64,000 bases of DNA, from the NCBI RefSeq assembly GCF_900066015.1, contig NZ_LN890655.1, forward strand, positions 1,218,726-1,282,725, in the 5' to 3' direction. The position numbers and the translations under genes are program-made. The notes below the pieces were generated by a model. It was not told the origin of the DNA. It ran no database searches and was given only the letters and a program-made list of their open reading frames with translations. The DNA is from Candidatus Promineifilum breve (GTDB lineage: Bacteria > Chloroflexota > Anaerolineae > Promineifilales > Promineifilaceae). Shown here in pieces: positions 37,075 through 48,125 of this stretch (position 1 is its first letter; the number at the start of each line of letters is the position of its first letter).

Positions 37075-37327
37075 GGCGGTATTCCATCCCCATTTCATCG
37101 AAGACTTGCGCTATTGGGTGCAGACCGACCGCAAGCTGGCGCTACGGACGCTGGCCCTGGTCGAAGAAGTGCTGCGCGATCCCTTTCAAGGAACCGGCAA
37201 GCCCGAACCGCTGAAGTATCTCGCGCCGAATACGTGGTCGCGGCGGTTGACGCAGGAGCATCGGATTGTGTATTTGGTTCAGGAAGAGAGGATTGTTTTT
37301 TTGCAGGGGCGGTATCATTATTCCTAG
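37058..37327 (+). CDS. yoeB: Txe/YoeB-type mRNA interferase toxin
   Basis: 89 residues. RelE-fold toxin that cleaves mRNA in the ribosome A site. The conserved pattern PEPLKYLAPNTWSRRLTQEHRIVYLV and the terminal RYHY contain the catalytic Glu, Arg and His positions of YoeB. It is complete with no frame break, so the pair is likely active. Confidence 0.92.
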   Translation: MAKQREAVFHPHFIEDLRYWVQTDRKLALRTLALVEEVLRDPFQGTGKPEPLKYLAPNTWSRRLTQEHRIVYLVQEERIVFLQGRYHYS

Positions 37328-37363
37328 TCGCGGACACATTTAACAGGTTCGTTCCACAGGCAT

Positions 37364-37579
37364 TTAAAGAACGATCGTCTCGTGAGCGAAATTAACAGCG
37401 GCATAAGCCAAAGCCGCCCGAATATCTTCCACAACCAAACGAGGATAGGCATCCAAGAGATCAGCTTCAGTTGCGCCTTCGCTCAATTTTCGCACGATCA
37501 ACTCGACTGTAATGCGCGTATCACGAATCACCGGTTTACCCATCATCACCGCCGGATTGATCTCAATTCGCTCATTCAT
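37364..37579 (-). CDS. DUF433 (VapB45-like) antitoxin, orphan
   Basis: 71 residues with GAGGAG 8 bases upstream. INPAVMMGKPVIRDTRITVELIVRKL is the family signature. DUF433 proteins usually pair with a DUF5615 PIN-like toxin encoded next; none follows here, since yoeB's 3' end lies 36 bases away on the opposite strand. A loss of the toxin is inferred. Confidence 0.85.
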   Translation of the reverse strand: MNERIEINPAVMMGKPVIRDTRITVELIVRKLSEGATEADLLDAYPRLVVEDIRAALAYAAVNFAHETIVL

Positions 37580-37621
37580 AACATATACTCCTCAGAAAAT
37601 AGTATAACACATCTGGGCAGG

Positions 37622-39496
37622 TTAACTGACGACCAACGGCACCACCTCAAACGCCCTAACATCCACAATCCCCTTATCCGATATCCTTAACTCCGGAATC
37701 ACCACCAGCGCCAGCAAACTCAACTGCATAAAGGCGTTGTGCAGCGTGCAGCCGCATGCAACGAACGCCTCGACCATCCGCTCGGCCTTGGCGGCCACGA
37801 CCTCGGCCCGCTCGGCGCTCATCAGGCCGGCAATGGGCAGCTCCACCAGGGCGATCTCCTGCCCGTCCTTATAGACCACCACCCCGCCGCCGACCTCGCC
37901 CAGCCGGTTGGCGGCGCGGGCCATGTCGGCCGCGTCCGTGCCGACGACGATCATATGGTGGCTGTCGTGGGCCACCGTGCTGGCGACGGCGCACGGCGCG
38001 TTGAAGCCAAAGCCGCTGACGAAACCGTTGGTCACCCCGCCCGTGGCCCGGTGGCGTTCTACGAGGGCGATCCGGCCCACGTCTTGCGCCGCGTCCGGCT
38101 GGATCACCCCGTCGATCACAGGAAGTTCCCTTTCAAGTGCCTTAGTAGGCGCTTGATTTTCTACAACACCGATGACGCGCACTCGGCAGGAGTTTGGCGG
38201 AGGCGAGAGCTTCCTTGATGACGGCTCTTCTTCACCCCTGCTCCCCTGCCCCCCTGCTCCCCTGCCCTCTTCCTCGACAGTCGGCACAGGAACGTCAAAA
38301 TCCCCCGCCCCCAACCGCTTTCCCAACCTCACCGTCCCCAAAGCCAAGTCGGGATAACCATAGGCCGGAATCTCAACGGCGATGCGCCCTCTCTCGGCCA
38401 GCACCTCGCCATGAGCGATCACCATCTCCACCGGCAAAGCACTCAGATCGCTGGTGATGACCACGTCTGCATAGCGGCCGGGGGTGATGCTGCCGATGTC
38501 CTTCTCCACGCCGAAGTGCAGCGCCGTGTTGAGCGTCGCCATCTGGATGGCGGTGATCGGCCGCAGCCCGCAGGCGATGGCATGGCGCACCACGCGATCC
38601 ATGTGCCCCTCGCCCACCAGCGTGCCGGAGTGGCAGTCGTCGGTGCAGAGGATGAAATTGCGGCTGTCCAGCCCCAGTTCGGTGATGGCCTTCACCTGTG
38701 CGGCCACGTCATACCAGGCCGAGCCGAGGCGCAGCATGGCCTTCATACCCTGCCGCACACGGGCCACGGCATCTTCCAGCCGCGTGCCCTCGTGATCGTC
38801 GGCCGGGCCGCCGGCCACGTAGCCGTGGAAAGCGCGGCCGAGGTCGGGCGCGGCGTAATGGCCACCGATGACCTTGCCCGCCCGCATGGTGGCCGCCATC
38901 TCGGCGTGCATCTTGTCGTCGCCCCGATAGACGCCGGGGAAGTTCATCATCTCCCCCAGGCCAATGATGCCCGGCCAGGTCATGGCCTCGGCCACCTCGT
39001 CCGGGCCGATGGCTGCGCCGGGCGTCTCCAGCCCCGGCGCGCTGGGCACGCAACTGGGCATCTGGACGTAGACGTTGATCGGCAGCGTGGCCGCCTCGTC
39101 GTGCATCAGGCGCACCCCCGGCAGGCCCAGCACGTTGGCGATCTCGTGCGGGTCGATGAACATGCTCGTCGTGCCGTGGGGGATGACGGCGCGGGCGAAC
39201 TCGGTCACGGTGACCATGCCGCTCTCGACGTGCATGTGGGCGTCGCACAGGCCGGGCACGAGGTAGCGCTGTTTGGCCTCAATGAGTTTGGTGTTGGGGC
39301 CGATGCAGTGGCCGGCGTTTGGCCCCACGTAGGCGATGCGCCCGCCGATGACGGCCACGTCGGTGCCGGGCAGGATTTCGCCGCTGTGGACGTTGACCCA
39401 GCGGCCGTTGCAGATCACCATGTCAGCATGTTTGCGCCCCATCGCCACGGCGACGAGGTCTTGGGTCATGGCGTGCCAGGGTTGTCGGTTGGTCAT
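37622..39496 (-). CDS. ade: adenine deaminase
   Basis: 624 residues. Amidohydrolase of the AdeC type that converts adenine to hypoxanthine. Metal site AHMHVESG follows GLCDA, DPHEIAN and a later CTDDCHSGTLVGEGHMD are typical; the C-terminal domain has HDSHHMIVVG. About residue 405-435 a low-complexity [14 protein letters not shown] segment is encoded by an octamer repeat (38235-38266), an insertion at the domain boundary. Start ATG 39496 follows a GGGGG run 6 bases upstream. Monocistronic by its neighbours. Confidence 0.93.
   Translation of the reverse strand: MTNRQPWHAMTQDLVAVAMGRKHADMVICNGRWVNVHSGEILPGTDVAVIGGRIAYVGPNAGHCIGPNTKLIEAKQRYLVPGLCDAHMHVESGMVTVTEFARAVIPHGTTSMFIDPHEIANVLGLPGVRLMHDEAATLPINVYVQMPSCVPSAPGLETPGAAIGPDEVAEAMTWPGIIGLGEMMNFPGVYRGDDKMHAEMAATMRAGKVIGGHYAAPDLGRAFHGYVAGGPADDHEGTRLEDAVARVRQGMKAMLRLGSAWYDVAAQVKAITELGLDSRNFILCTDDCHSGTLVGEGHMDRVVRHAIACGLRPITAIQMATLNTALHFGVEKDIGSITPGRYADVVITSDLSALPVEMVIAHGEVLAERGRIAVEIPAYGYPDLALGTVRLGKRLGAGDFDVPVPTVEEEGRGAGGQGSRGEEEPSSRKLSPPPNSCRVRVIGVVENQAPTKALERELPVIDGVIQPDAAQDVGRIALVERHRATGGVTNGFVSGFGFNAPCAVASTVAHDSHHMIVVGTDAADMARAANRLGEVGGGVVVYKDGQEIALVELPIAGLMSAERAEVVAAKAERMVEAFVACGCTLHNAFMQLSLLALVVIPELRISDKGIVDVRAFEVVPLVVS
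38235..38266. repeat. CCCCTGC octamer array inside ade
   Basis: Four 8-mers of the CCCCTGCT/CCCCTGCC type. In the reading strand it encodes Gly/Ala/Arg/Gln/Ser residues and keeps the frame. Confidence 0.9.
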
Positions 39497-39577
39497 TGGT
39501 TGCCCCCTTTGCTTTCCCGCATTTTAGCGCCGGGTGGGCAACTGTGCACGTGGTGTCGAGGAGAGTGCAAATAAAAT

Positions 39578-39600
39578 GGGATGGGTTTCAAGCCCATCCC
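39578..39600. repeat. GGGATGGG palindrome
   Basis: GGGATGGG (39578-39585) and CCCATCCC (39593-39600) around TTTCAAG. Lies upstream of ade and 20 bases beyond the stop of the cytochrome gene; may be that gene's terminator. Confidence 0.6.
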
Positions 39601-39620
39601 TCACTTGCCATCCAGTCGGC

Positions 39621-40520
39621 TTAGCCCGCCGGCTCAGTCGGCGGCAAGCTCTGGAGATAGAGCCACAACGCCTCCAACTCCACCTCGGTCATTTGCGCCG
39701 TGAGCGGCCAGGGCATGACCGCCGGGTCGAGTTCCTTGCCTTCCGGGGTGACGCCGTCACGTAGCGTGCGTTGGAAATCCTCCAGCGTCCAATGGCCCAA
39801 ATTACCGGCCGGGGTCAGGTTGGCCGAGGGCAGGTCACCGGGCGCGCTGCCCGGCACCACGCCGCCCGCCAGGTTAGGCATGTGGCAGCCGGTGCAAGTC
39901 GCGGCCATATAACGGCCATATTCGACGCTGGCCTCGGCCGGAAAGGCCGCGGGATGGGCGGCGCTGTGGTCAACCATCTCGGCCGGCAGCAGCGGCAACT
40001 GGTTCATCACGAACAAGGCCCGCCCCAGGGGGCCAAGCTGCGGTTCGGCCGCCACACGGTCGACCGGCGGCAACGAAGTCAGATAGGCCACCATCTGGGC
40101 GACCTGTTCATCGCTCAGGCCGGCAAACTCATAGCTGGGCATGATGATTAGGCTATGACCATCCGCGCCGACACCGTGGCGAATGGCCTGCTCCCAATCG
40201 GCGACGGTGTAGCCGGCCGTGGCGCTGCCCTCGCCGCTGGTCAGATTGGCCGCGGCGAACGTCCCGATCATGGGATCGTCGATGAATGCGCCACCGCCAA
40301 AGTCGGGCTCGTGGCAATCAACACAGCCGCGGATGGAAACCAGGCGCTGACCTTCGGTCAGACTGGCCGCGTCGGTCGGCAACGTCAACGATTCGTCGTC
40401 GAGGGTATAGGTCTTGTCGATGCGTCGCTCGCTGAGAAGAAACCCGACAAGAAACACAATGAGGAGCAGACCAACCAATCCTGCCAATAAAATACCAAGC
40501 CACTTAAGAACTTTCTTCAT
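39621..40520 (-). CDS. membrane-anchored diheme cytochrome c
   Basis: 299 residues from ATG 40520, with AGGA upstream. An N-terminal membrane helix (8-29) anchors it outside the membrane. Two heme c motifs are C66-H70 (CVDCH) and C209-H213 (CTGCH), with later Met ligands in MPSYEF and MPWPLT regions. It is a small electron carrier, possibly serving a terminal oxidase or alcohol dehydrogenase; no partner gene is adjacent. The signal requires cytochrome c maturation genes elsewhere. Confidence 0.85.
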   Translation of the reverse strand: MKKVLKWLGILLAGLVGLLLIVFLVGFLLSERRIDKTYTLDDESLTLPTDAASLTEGQRLVSIRGCVDCHEPDFGGGAFIDDPMIGTFAAANLTSGEGSATAGYTVADWEQAIRHGVGADGHSLIIMPSYEFAGLSDEQVAQMVAYLTSLPPVDRVAAEPQLGPLGRALFVMNQLPLLPAEMVDHSAAHPAAFPAEASVEYGRYMAATCTGCHMPNLAGGVVPGSAPGDLPSANLTPAGNLGHWTLEDFQRTLRDGVTPEGKELDPAVMPWPLTAQMTEVELEALWLYLQSLPPTEPAG

Positions 40521-40642
40521 GCCAATCCTCCCTTGCTGATGTGATTCCGGCCGAATTACTTCAGCCGCATAATAGTGTAACGACGCCGACCGATTATTCA
40601 GTCGCCGGCAATACCTATTGCCTGTAAAGAAAGATACTAGGC

Positions 40643-41287
40643 TCAATGGAGACCGGCCTCGCGGGCGCGGAGGGCGGCCTGCAGGCGGTCGGTGACGTGG
40701 AGCTTGTTGAAGATATTGGAGGCGTGATTGCGCACCGTCTTCAGGCTGATGCTCAATTCATCGGCGATCTGCGCATTGGCGAGGCCGCGCGCGATGAGGA
40801 TCAGGATTTCGCGCTCCCGGTCGGTCAAATCCGGGAAGGCGCTATCGGGTTGAGCGGCGCGCGAGGCGGCGAAATAGTCCATCAGCCGCGCGGCGATGGC
40901 CGGGCTGAAAATGGCTTCGCCCTGGGCCACGGCTTCGATGGCCCGCATCATCTCGGCTTCGTCGGCGTCCTTCAGCACGTAGCCGCGCGCCCCGGCCTTC
41001 AGGGCGGTGAACACCGATTCGTCATCGTCGAAGAGCGTCACGACCAGGATGCGCGCGTCGGCCCGGCGGATCGCCAGTTCGCGAATGGCCCCCAGCCCGC
41101 CGCCGTCCGGCATCTGCAAATCCAGCAACAGTACGTCCGGCTCCAGGGTTTGGGCCAGCTCGACCGCTTCACGGCCGGTCGTGGCCTCGCCGATGACCAC
41201 CGTCTGCGGCATCGAAGCGAGCAAGGTGCGCAGCCCCTTGCGAAACAAGGGGTGATCGTCGGCGATGAGCACGCGAATTTCGTTCAC
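40643..41287 (-). CDS. NarL/FixJ-type response regulator
   Basis: 214 residues from GTG 41287, four bases after the kinase stop. Receiver domain with acidic D10/D11, phospho-acceptor D56 in LLLDLQMPD and Lys in GYVLKDAD; C-terminal LuxR-type HTH LTDREREILILIARGLANAQIA. Activated by the histidine kinase upstream on the same strand, and controls unknown genes. Confidence 0.93.
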   Translation of the reverse strand: MNEIRVLIADDHPLFRKGLRTLLASMPQTVVIGEATTGREAVELAQTLEPDVLLLDLQMPDGGGLGAIRELAIRRADARILVVTLFDDDESVFTALKAGARGYVLKDADEAEMMRAIEAVAQGEAIFSPAIAARLMDYFAASRAAQPDSAFPDLTDREREILILIARGLANAQIADELSISLKTVRNHASNIFNKLHVTDRLQAALRAREAGLH

Positions 41288-41291
41288 AGTT

Positions 41292-43430
41292 CTATTCCCC
41301 CCTGATCGGCAATGTAGCCCGGACGATGGTGCCGCCCTCCGGCAAGGGGGCAATGGCGAACGCGCCACCCAGTTCGGCCGCCCGCTCGCGCATGGAGCGC
41401 AGCCCCAACCCGCCCACCCGGCCGCCGTTGATGCCCACGCCGTTGTCGCTGACTTCGACGTGGAGATCATCATCGAGCCACAGCCGCACCGTGGCCCGGC
41501 GCGCCCCGGCATGGTGGACGACGTTGGTCAATGCCTCCTGGACAATCCGGTAGGCGGCGACCTCGACGGCCGCCGGCAGGCCCGGCCACGGCTCAGGCGC
41601 GGCCACCCGCACCTGCAAGCCACCGGGTGAACCATTGGGTTGGCCCAATTTGCCCGCCATCACGTTGATGGCCGGGATGAGGCCCAGATCGTCCAGCGCC
41701 GGCGGGCGCAATTCGTGGACGACGCGGCGAATGTCCTCAATCGTGGCCCGAATGTCGCCCTGCATCTCGTCGGCCAGCGTCTCGGCCGCCGCCGGGTCGT
41801 CGCGGATCAGGCGTCGCAAGACCCTGGCCTCCAGCAGCAGCGAGGCGAGGGATGGGCCGAGGCCATCGTGCAGGTCACGGCGCAGGCGGCGACGCTCCTC
41901 CTCGCGGCCGGTCACCAGTTGTTGCCGGGAGCGTTGCAGTTCGGACGTCAGCCGGGCGTTGTAGACCGCCGCGCCGGCCTGCCGGGCGATGTTCTGGAGC
42001 AACTGCCGATCGGCGGCCGAGAACTCCTCGTCGCCCGGCCGCCGGCCGGTCAACAGGCGGCCGACGACCTCACCCTGATTAGTCAGCGGCAGGCTAACCG
42101 GGTCAGCCACCGGCCGCCCATAGGCTTCGACCGTCTCGAAGCCCTCGCCCCGGCACGTCTGAAGGGCAACGTAGGGCAGACGCAGGGCCTGGGCCACCGT
42201 CTCGACGATGGTCTGATAGAGCGTATCGGCCGCCACGGTCTGTTCCAACCGTTGCCCCAGCTGGGCCAGCACCGCGAACGGCTCATCGCGCTGACCGTAT
42301 AGCAGGCGATTGACGCCGCGCTGCAGGCGGTTGCGGATGGGCAGGAAGAGGAGCGCCACCAGGCCGGTCGCCAGCAGGGTCAGCAGCCAATTCCCTTGCG
42401 ATTCAAACAAGAGGGTGGCCGCGCCCACGACCAGGGCATAGATGAGGAACACCACGCCGGTCATCAGGCCGTAGACGAGGGTACGGTTGATGAGGATGTC
42501 GATGTCGTACAGCCGGTAGCGCACGATGGCGACCGTCACCGCCAGGGCGATGCCCAGGGTCATCAGGTTGGTGAGGATGATACTCACCTCCAACCCTAGT
42601 CCACTGGCAAAAGCCCCGGAGAGCCACAGCGGTATCGTGAAGATGCTCAGGATCAGCACGACGCCGACGGCGAAGATGAGCCATTTCATCTGGGCGCGTT
42701 CGCTGCCGCGCGAGTGCCGGAAGCGCACCAGAACGGCCAGCATCGACCCCAGCGCCCCGACGCCCAACAGCAACCCGCCGATGCTCAGGATGGCCTCCAG
42801 GACCGCTTCCGCGCCTGATATACCATATGGGTTGGCGGCCGTGCCCCAGTCGGACAGTGGGCCGGGGTGGGCCGCCAACACCAGCATGACCAGGCCCAGG
42901 CCCGCCCCTGCCGCCCAGCCGATCGGCCGCCAGCGGGGCGAGGGTAGATGACCGTCGGGAAAGAGCAGGAAGACAAAAGTCAGGGGCAGGATTTGCGCCG
43001 GCAGCCAGATAAAATTGTTCAGCCAATGGGCCGGATCAACTAGTCCCAACCGTGCCGGAACAGTCAGCCCCATCTCGTGGGCGTCGATGATGCTGACGGC
43101 CAGACCGGTCAGGAGAAAACAGGTGCTAACGCCCAGGAAAATCCACCCAATGGGATTTTTGGGGCGTTGGGCGATGATGGCGCTGCCCAGGCGAACGTAG
43201 ATGAGCGTCAGAAACGGGGTGAAGAGTTGATGCGTGAAGAAGGTCGTCGGATCAGCGGCGCGCAGGAGGCGATAGACGGCCAGCGCGAAATTCAGTAGCA
43301 CCAGGGCGGCCACCACGAATGCCCACAGCCGCGCCGTACGCATGAGCTTCCGGCCCAGGCCGGCATCCGCCTGCGTTTCGGCGACGGGGTCAGTCGTTGA
43401 GATGGGAATGAACGGTTGAGTTTCGCGCAT
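41292..43430 (-). CDS. membrane sensor histidine kinase
   Basis: 712 residues. About ten hydrophobic helices in the first 330 residues form the sensor; a GAF-like region (about 380-480) precedes a HisKA_3 segment with RRDLHDGLGPSLASLLLEAR, whose His is phosphorylated, and a HATPase domain with NVVHHAG, SDNGVGINGG and GLGLRSMRERAAELGG. NarX/DesK-like class. The response regulator gene overlaps the 3' region and is its likely partner. The stimulus is unknown. Confidence 0.92.
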   Translation of the reverse strand: MRETQPFIPISTTDPVAETQADAGLGRKLMRTARLWAFVVAALVLLNFALAVYRLLRAADPTTFFTHQLFTPFLTLIYVRLGSAIIAQRPKNPIGWIFLGVSTCFLLTGLAVSIIDAHEMGLTVPARLGLVDPAHWLNNFIWLPAQILPLTFVFLLFPDGHLPSPRWRPIGWAAGAGLGLVMLVLAAHPGPLSDWGTAANPYGISGAEAVLEAILSIGGLLLGVGALGSMLAVLVRFRHSRGSERAQMKWLIFAVGVVLILSIFTIPLWLSGAFASGLGLEVSIILTNLMTLGIALAVTVAIVRYRLYDIDILINRTLVYGLMTGVVFLIYALVVGAATLLFESQGNWLLTLLATGLVALLFLPIRNRLQRGVNRLLYGQRDEPFAVLAQLGQRLEQTVAADTLYQTIVETVAQALRLPYVALQTCRGEGFETVEAYGRPVADPVSLPLTNQGEVVGRLLTGRRPGDEEFSAADRQLLQNIARQAGAAVYNARLTSELQRSRQQLVTGREEERRRLRRDLHDGLGPSLASLLLEARVLRRLIRDDPAAAETLADEMQGDIRATIEDIRRVVHELRPPALDDLGLIPAINVMAGKLGQPNGSPGGLQVRVAAPEPWPGLPAAVEVAAYRIVQEALTNVVHHAGARRATVRLWLDDDLHVEVSDNGVGINGGRVGGLGLRSMRERAAELGGAFAIAPLPEGGTIVRATLPIRGE

Positions 43431-43544
43431 GATGCCGGGCCATTATAACATGGGCAGTAACTGTTTGATCGCGCCGCAGACTATTTATCTCAGAACGGCT
43501 TGAACACCATCAGCCACAGGATACCCTGGTATTCACGTCTATTG

Positions 43545-43919
43545 TCAACTAAGTTTCTGCCAGGCCAGCGCAATGAGCACGACCTGAAGGAGACCGAGCA
43601 ATGGCCCAAACGGCAATGCGAAGGCAAACCAGAAGATGGCGCTGAGACCCAGGAGAATGAGCTGCAATATCGCGCCATCGACCCGCCCATGCCATAACCA
43701 ATACGCGGCCAGCAGCTTCAAGCCGTTGACGATGACGAACATGATCCCCGTGACAATCACCGCCTCAATGCCGAACGCCTCCATTGGCCCACCCAGCAGC
43801 CGAATACCATAGACAGACGGCAGGCTCCGGTGGGTCTGCGCGTACCTCAGCACCGGCAGGACGCCCAGGGACCAGGCGAGGGCATCAAAGATTACAACGA
43901 TAGCTAGAGCCGTTTGCAT
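43545..43919 (-). CDS. small membrane protein, unknown function
   Basis: 124 residues with four hydrophobic segments (TALAIVVIFDALAWSL, AVIVTGIMFVIVNGLKLLA, ILQLILLGLSAIFWF, LLGLLQVVLIALAW). No family is recognised. ATG 43919 has GGGAAA close upstream. The BNR-repeat gene precedes it on the same strand by 24 bases, so they may be cotranscribed. Confidence 0.55.
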   Translation of the reverse strand: MQTALAIVVIFDALAWSLGVLPVLRYAQTHRSLPSVYGIRLLGGPMEAFGIEAVIVTGIMFVIVNGLKLLAAYWLWHGRVDGAILQLILLGLSAIFWFAFALPFGPLLGLLQVVLIALAWQKLS

Positions 43920-43943
43920 GGTTTCCCTCTTTTCGCGCTTACG

Positions 43944-44951
43944 CTATAGAACCAACAGCGACAATCCACCGCCCAGATCGAACGGCAACCGCTGCCATGT
44001 GTCGCCGTAGTCGGCCGTATGCCACACGCTGCCATAGGTCGTGCCGACGAAAAGGTGGCCGGGCGCATCGGCGCGGGTGACCAGCGCCCGCGGCATCTGG
44101 CCCATCGGCTGAGGTTCCCAGCCGATAGGCTCCCAATCGGCCCAGCCCGAGGCGCGATAGAGATAGGCCGCGGCATTCCCGCCATAAGCCTTACCCGGCC
44201 CAGGGGCCAACGCGACGTACCAGATTTCCGGCCGGGCCGGATCGGCGGCGCAGACCACGCCATACTTTTGGGCCAGGCCGCTTCTGGGCTGTGTCCAGGT
44301 GCGGCCACCATCCCTGCTTATGGCCGCCCCGCCGCCTGTCCCGCCCGCCTCATAGACCCACTGCCCATCAGCCTGATGGAACGCCAGTGAGTGGCAATCG
44401 CGCAAGGCCCCACGGCGATGACTCGACCAGGTGCGGCCGCCATCCTCGCTGCAGGCCACCGCGCCCAGCTCGACACCGGCCAGGACGAGATCCGGCTCGG
44501 TGGGCGACACGCCCAGCGCGTTGACGTAGGCCCGAAACGGCGGCTCGGCCGGGGAGAACCACCACCAACGGTTGGGGATGCGCCGGAAGCCCGTCAGTTC
44601 CGCCCAGTGTTGGCCGCCGTCGGTGGTCTTGTAGACGGCGGCCGGTTTCACCCCGGCATAGATCACGTCGGGGTCGTGGGGGCTGACGGCCAGCGCCTTG
44701 ACGACCTTCCCGGCCATTCCCAGCGGAGACCAGGTCCGGCCGCGATCGGCCGAACGGTAGACGCCGTTGCCCTGCGTTCCGGCATAAACGACGTCGGGCC
44801 GGCGTGGGTCGGCGGCCAGCGTCACCGGCGCGGGGTCGGCCAGGACGGTCTCAACTTGCCAGCCGCCGTTGGCGCACGCCGCGCGGACGATCTGCCGGTT
44901 GTTGATAGCCAGGAAGACATACGAATCCATGTCGGCGCGCCCATTGGTCAT
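43944..44951 (-). CDS. BNR/Asp-box repeat beta-propeller protein
   Basis: 335 residues from ATG 44951 with GGAGG 5 bases upstream. Repeated SADRGRTWS, TTDGGQHWA, SEDGGRTWS, SRDGGRTWT and TADYGDTWQ units are Asp-boxes of a sialidase/YCF48-like propeller. No signal peptide, so it is probably cytoplasmic or secreted by an unusual route. Catalytic sialidase residues are not recognised. Function unknown. Confidence 0.75.
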   Translation of the reverse strand: MTNGRADMDSYVFLAINNRQIVRAACANGGWQVETVLADPAPVTLAADPRRPDVVYAGTQGNGVYRSADRGRTWSPLGMAGKVVKALAVSPHDPDVIYAGVKPAAVYKTTDGGQHWAELTGFRRIPNRWWWFSPAEPPFRAYVNALGVSPTEPDLVLAGVELGAVACSEDGGRTWSSHRRGALRDCHSLAFHQADGQWVYEAGGTGGGAAISRDGGRTWTQPRSGLAQKYGVVCAADPARPEIWYVALAPGPGKAYGGNAAAYLYRASGWADWEPIGWEPQPMGQMPRALVTRADAPGHLFVGTTYGSVWHTADYGDTWQRLPFDLGGGLSLLVL

Positions 44952-44982
44952 TGTCGCCTCCGCATCCTGCCAACGCTCATTA

Positions 44983-45405
44983 TCAGTCGCCGGCCACACC
45001 GTCAGGCTGCAATTGATGCGCGGCCAGGGGTTCGCCGGCGCGCATCAACGCCGTCGCCTGCCAGGCCAACATCAGCCCCAGCGCGAAATCGACCAAGGCC
45101 AGCACCGGATGGAAGGCCGCCAGCACGGGCGCGCTGACCCGCAGGAAGATGAGCACGTCAGCCTGCAAGACGTAGACGAGAAACAGCAGCCAGGTCAGCC
45201 GCTTCATCCGGCCGGGCAGCTTGCCGGCGTACATCGTCACCAGCATGATCAACAGGGGCAAGCCCAGGAAGTGGCCCAAACCGGCGTGATTCGTCCAGGG
45301 CCAACGCCCGGCGACGACCGTCATCCCGGCGAAAAATACCTGCGTCATCACCCCGGCCACGAATAGCCAGGCAAAAAGCATGTAGAGCGTGCGCGAAACT
45401 TTCAT
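44983..45405 (-). CDS. DUF6220-like membrane protein
   Basis: 140 residues from ATG 45405 with GGAGG 6 bases upstream. Four helices; the start LYMLFAWLFVAGVMTQVFFAGM and HAGLGHFLGLPLLIMLV match the DUF6220 family in form. The gene is followed by the BNR-repeat gene and preceded by another membrane protein gene, suggesting a small cluster 45.4-46.1 kb. Confidence 0.6.
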   Translation of the reverse strand: MKVSRTLYMLFAWLFVAGVMTQVFFAGMTVVAGRWPWTNHAGLGHFLGLPLLIMLVTMYAGKLPGRMKRLTWLLFLVYVLQADVLIFLRVSAPVLAAFHPVLALVDFALGLMLAWQATALMRAGEPLAAHQLQPDGVAGD

Positions 45406-45437
45406 CGTCAACCTCCGTTGCACATACAATCCGCCGT

Positions 45438-46094
45438 TCAGGAAGCGACAACCGCTCCCACCGTTTGGCCCACCCGGTTGGTCAGGAACAAGCGGCCCAC
45501 GACGATGAACCAGACCGGCAGCCCGGCGTAGCTGATAAAACCCAACAGAAATATCGCCATCAAGGGTAGACTCATCTGGAAGCCGCCGGCCTGGCCCGCC
45601 ATATTCGTCAATCCATTGGCGATACTCTCCAGCCGGAACACCGCCAACAGGGCCAACGACGGCGTGATCGCCAACAGGATGCCGGCCCAGGCCACCGCCC
45701 GCGGCAGCACACCGCTCCGTAGGCCGGTGATCGCGCTGATGAGCACCCACAGGCCGACCAGGCCAAAGCCGCCCAGACCGGGCAGGAGCGAGAGTTGAAA
45801 ATCGATGCGGTTGGTGAGCAACAGGATTGACCCTGTCATCGTCGTCAGGAACCCGGCGATGCCCAGCAGCAGGGCCAGCAAGCTCGGCAGCGGCTGATCG
45901 GCGGCCAGAAGGCGGTAGAGACCCACAACCAACGGCAACAGCAACAGGCTCGACGGGATGCTGAGGGCGTCGTTGATCGTCCCAAACGGTTCGCCGACGG
46001 TGAACAACAGCAAAAGCGAGATGAAGCCGACCACGGCCACGCCGCCGCCGGCCATCGCCGACCAGCCGACCAGATTCTGATGGGATGAGTTCAT
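45438..46094 (-). CDS. multi-helix membrane protein, DUF4386-like
   Basis: 218 residues from ATG 46094 with GGAG upstream; the longer frame to 46295 runs into a repeat and was rejected. Six hydrophobic segments with the order and loops of DUF4386 proteins (VGWSAMAGGGVAVVGF, PSSLLLLPLVVGLYRLL, LALLLGIAGFLTTMTG). No catalytic residues are visible. Confidence 0.55.
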   Translation of the reverse strand: MNSSHQNLVGWSAMAGGGVAVVGFISLLLLFTVGEPFGTINDALSIPSSLLLLPLVVGLYRLLAADQPLPSLLALLLGIAGFLTTMTGSILLLTNRIDFQLSLLPGLGGFGLVGLWVLISAITGLRSGVLPRAVAWAGILLAITPSLALLAVFRLESIANGLTNMAGQAGGFQMSLPLMAIFLLGFISYAGLPVWFIVVGRLFLTNRVGQTVGAVVAS

Positions 46095-46200
46095 TGTGCC
46101 ATTTCTCCAGTTGTGATGAGCACAGTATAGGCGCGGGACAGGGCGGGTGTCATGGGGCGTCAATCTCGAATGGGTCGGGAAATAAGCCCGGATCACCATC

Positions 46201-46302
46201 GGGAATAGTTCCCGACATGTAGGGCGGGATGGCATCCCGCCCTCTTCTCCTTCGCGGCATACCATCCCGCCCCACATCGCTGGGCGGGATACCATCCCGC
46301 CC
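46201..46302. repeat. GGCGGGAT/ATCCCGCC palindrome cluster
   Basis: Four palindromes in a row: GGGAATAGTTCCC (46201), GGCGGGATGGCATCCCGCC (46223-46241), an ATACCATCCCGCC half (46259-46271) and GGGCGGGATACCATCCCGCCC (46282-46302). Fills the proS/DUF4386 gap. Confidence 0.85.
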
Positions 46303-46309
46303 TACAAAC

Positions 46310-46336
46310 AAAAACGGCCCGCCATGTGCGGGCCGT
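46310..46336 (-). terminator. intrinsic terminator of proS
   Basis: On the minus strand ACGGCCCGC-ACATG-GCGGGCCGT followed by five T, starting 28 bases after the proS stop. Confidence 0.85.
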
Positions 46337-46363
46337 TCTGTGGGCGTCATCCGAAAACGCGCT

Positions 46364-48103
<1,740 letters not shown>

Positions 48104-48125
48104 GGCGGGGGAGTATAGCTTGGGG

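Noticed and set aside
42403-43026. 207-codon second frame inside the histidine kinase gene
   Set aside because: Overlaps the kinase on the same strand in another frame with no motifs.
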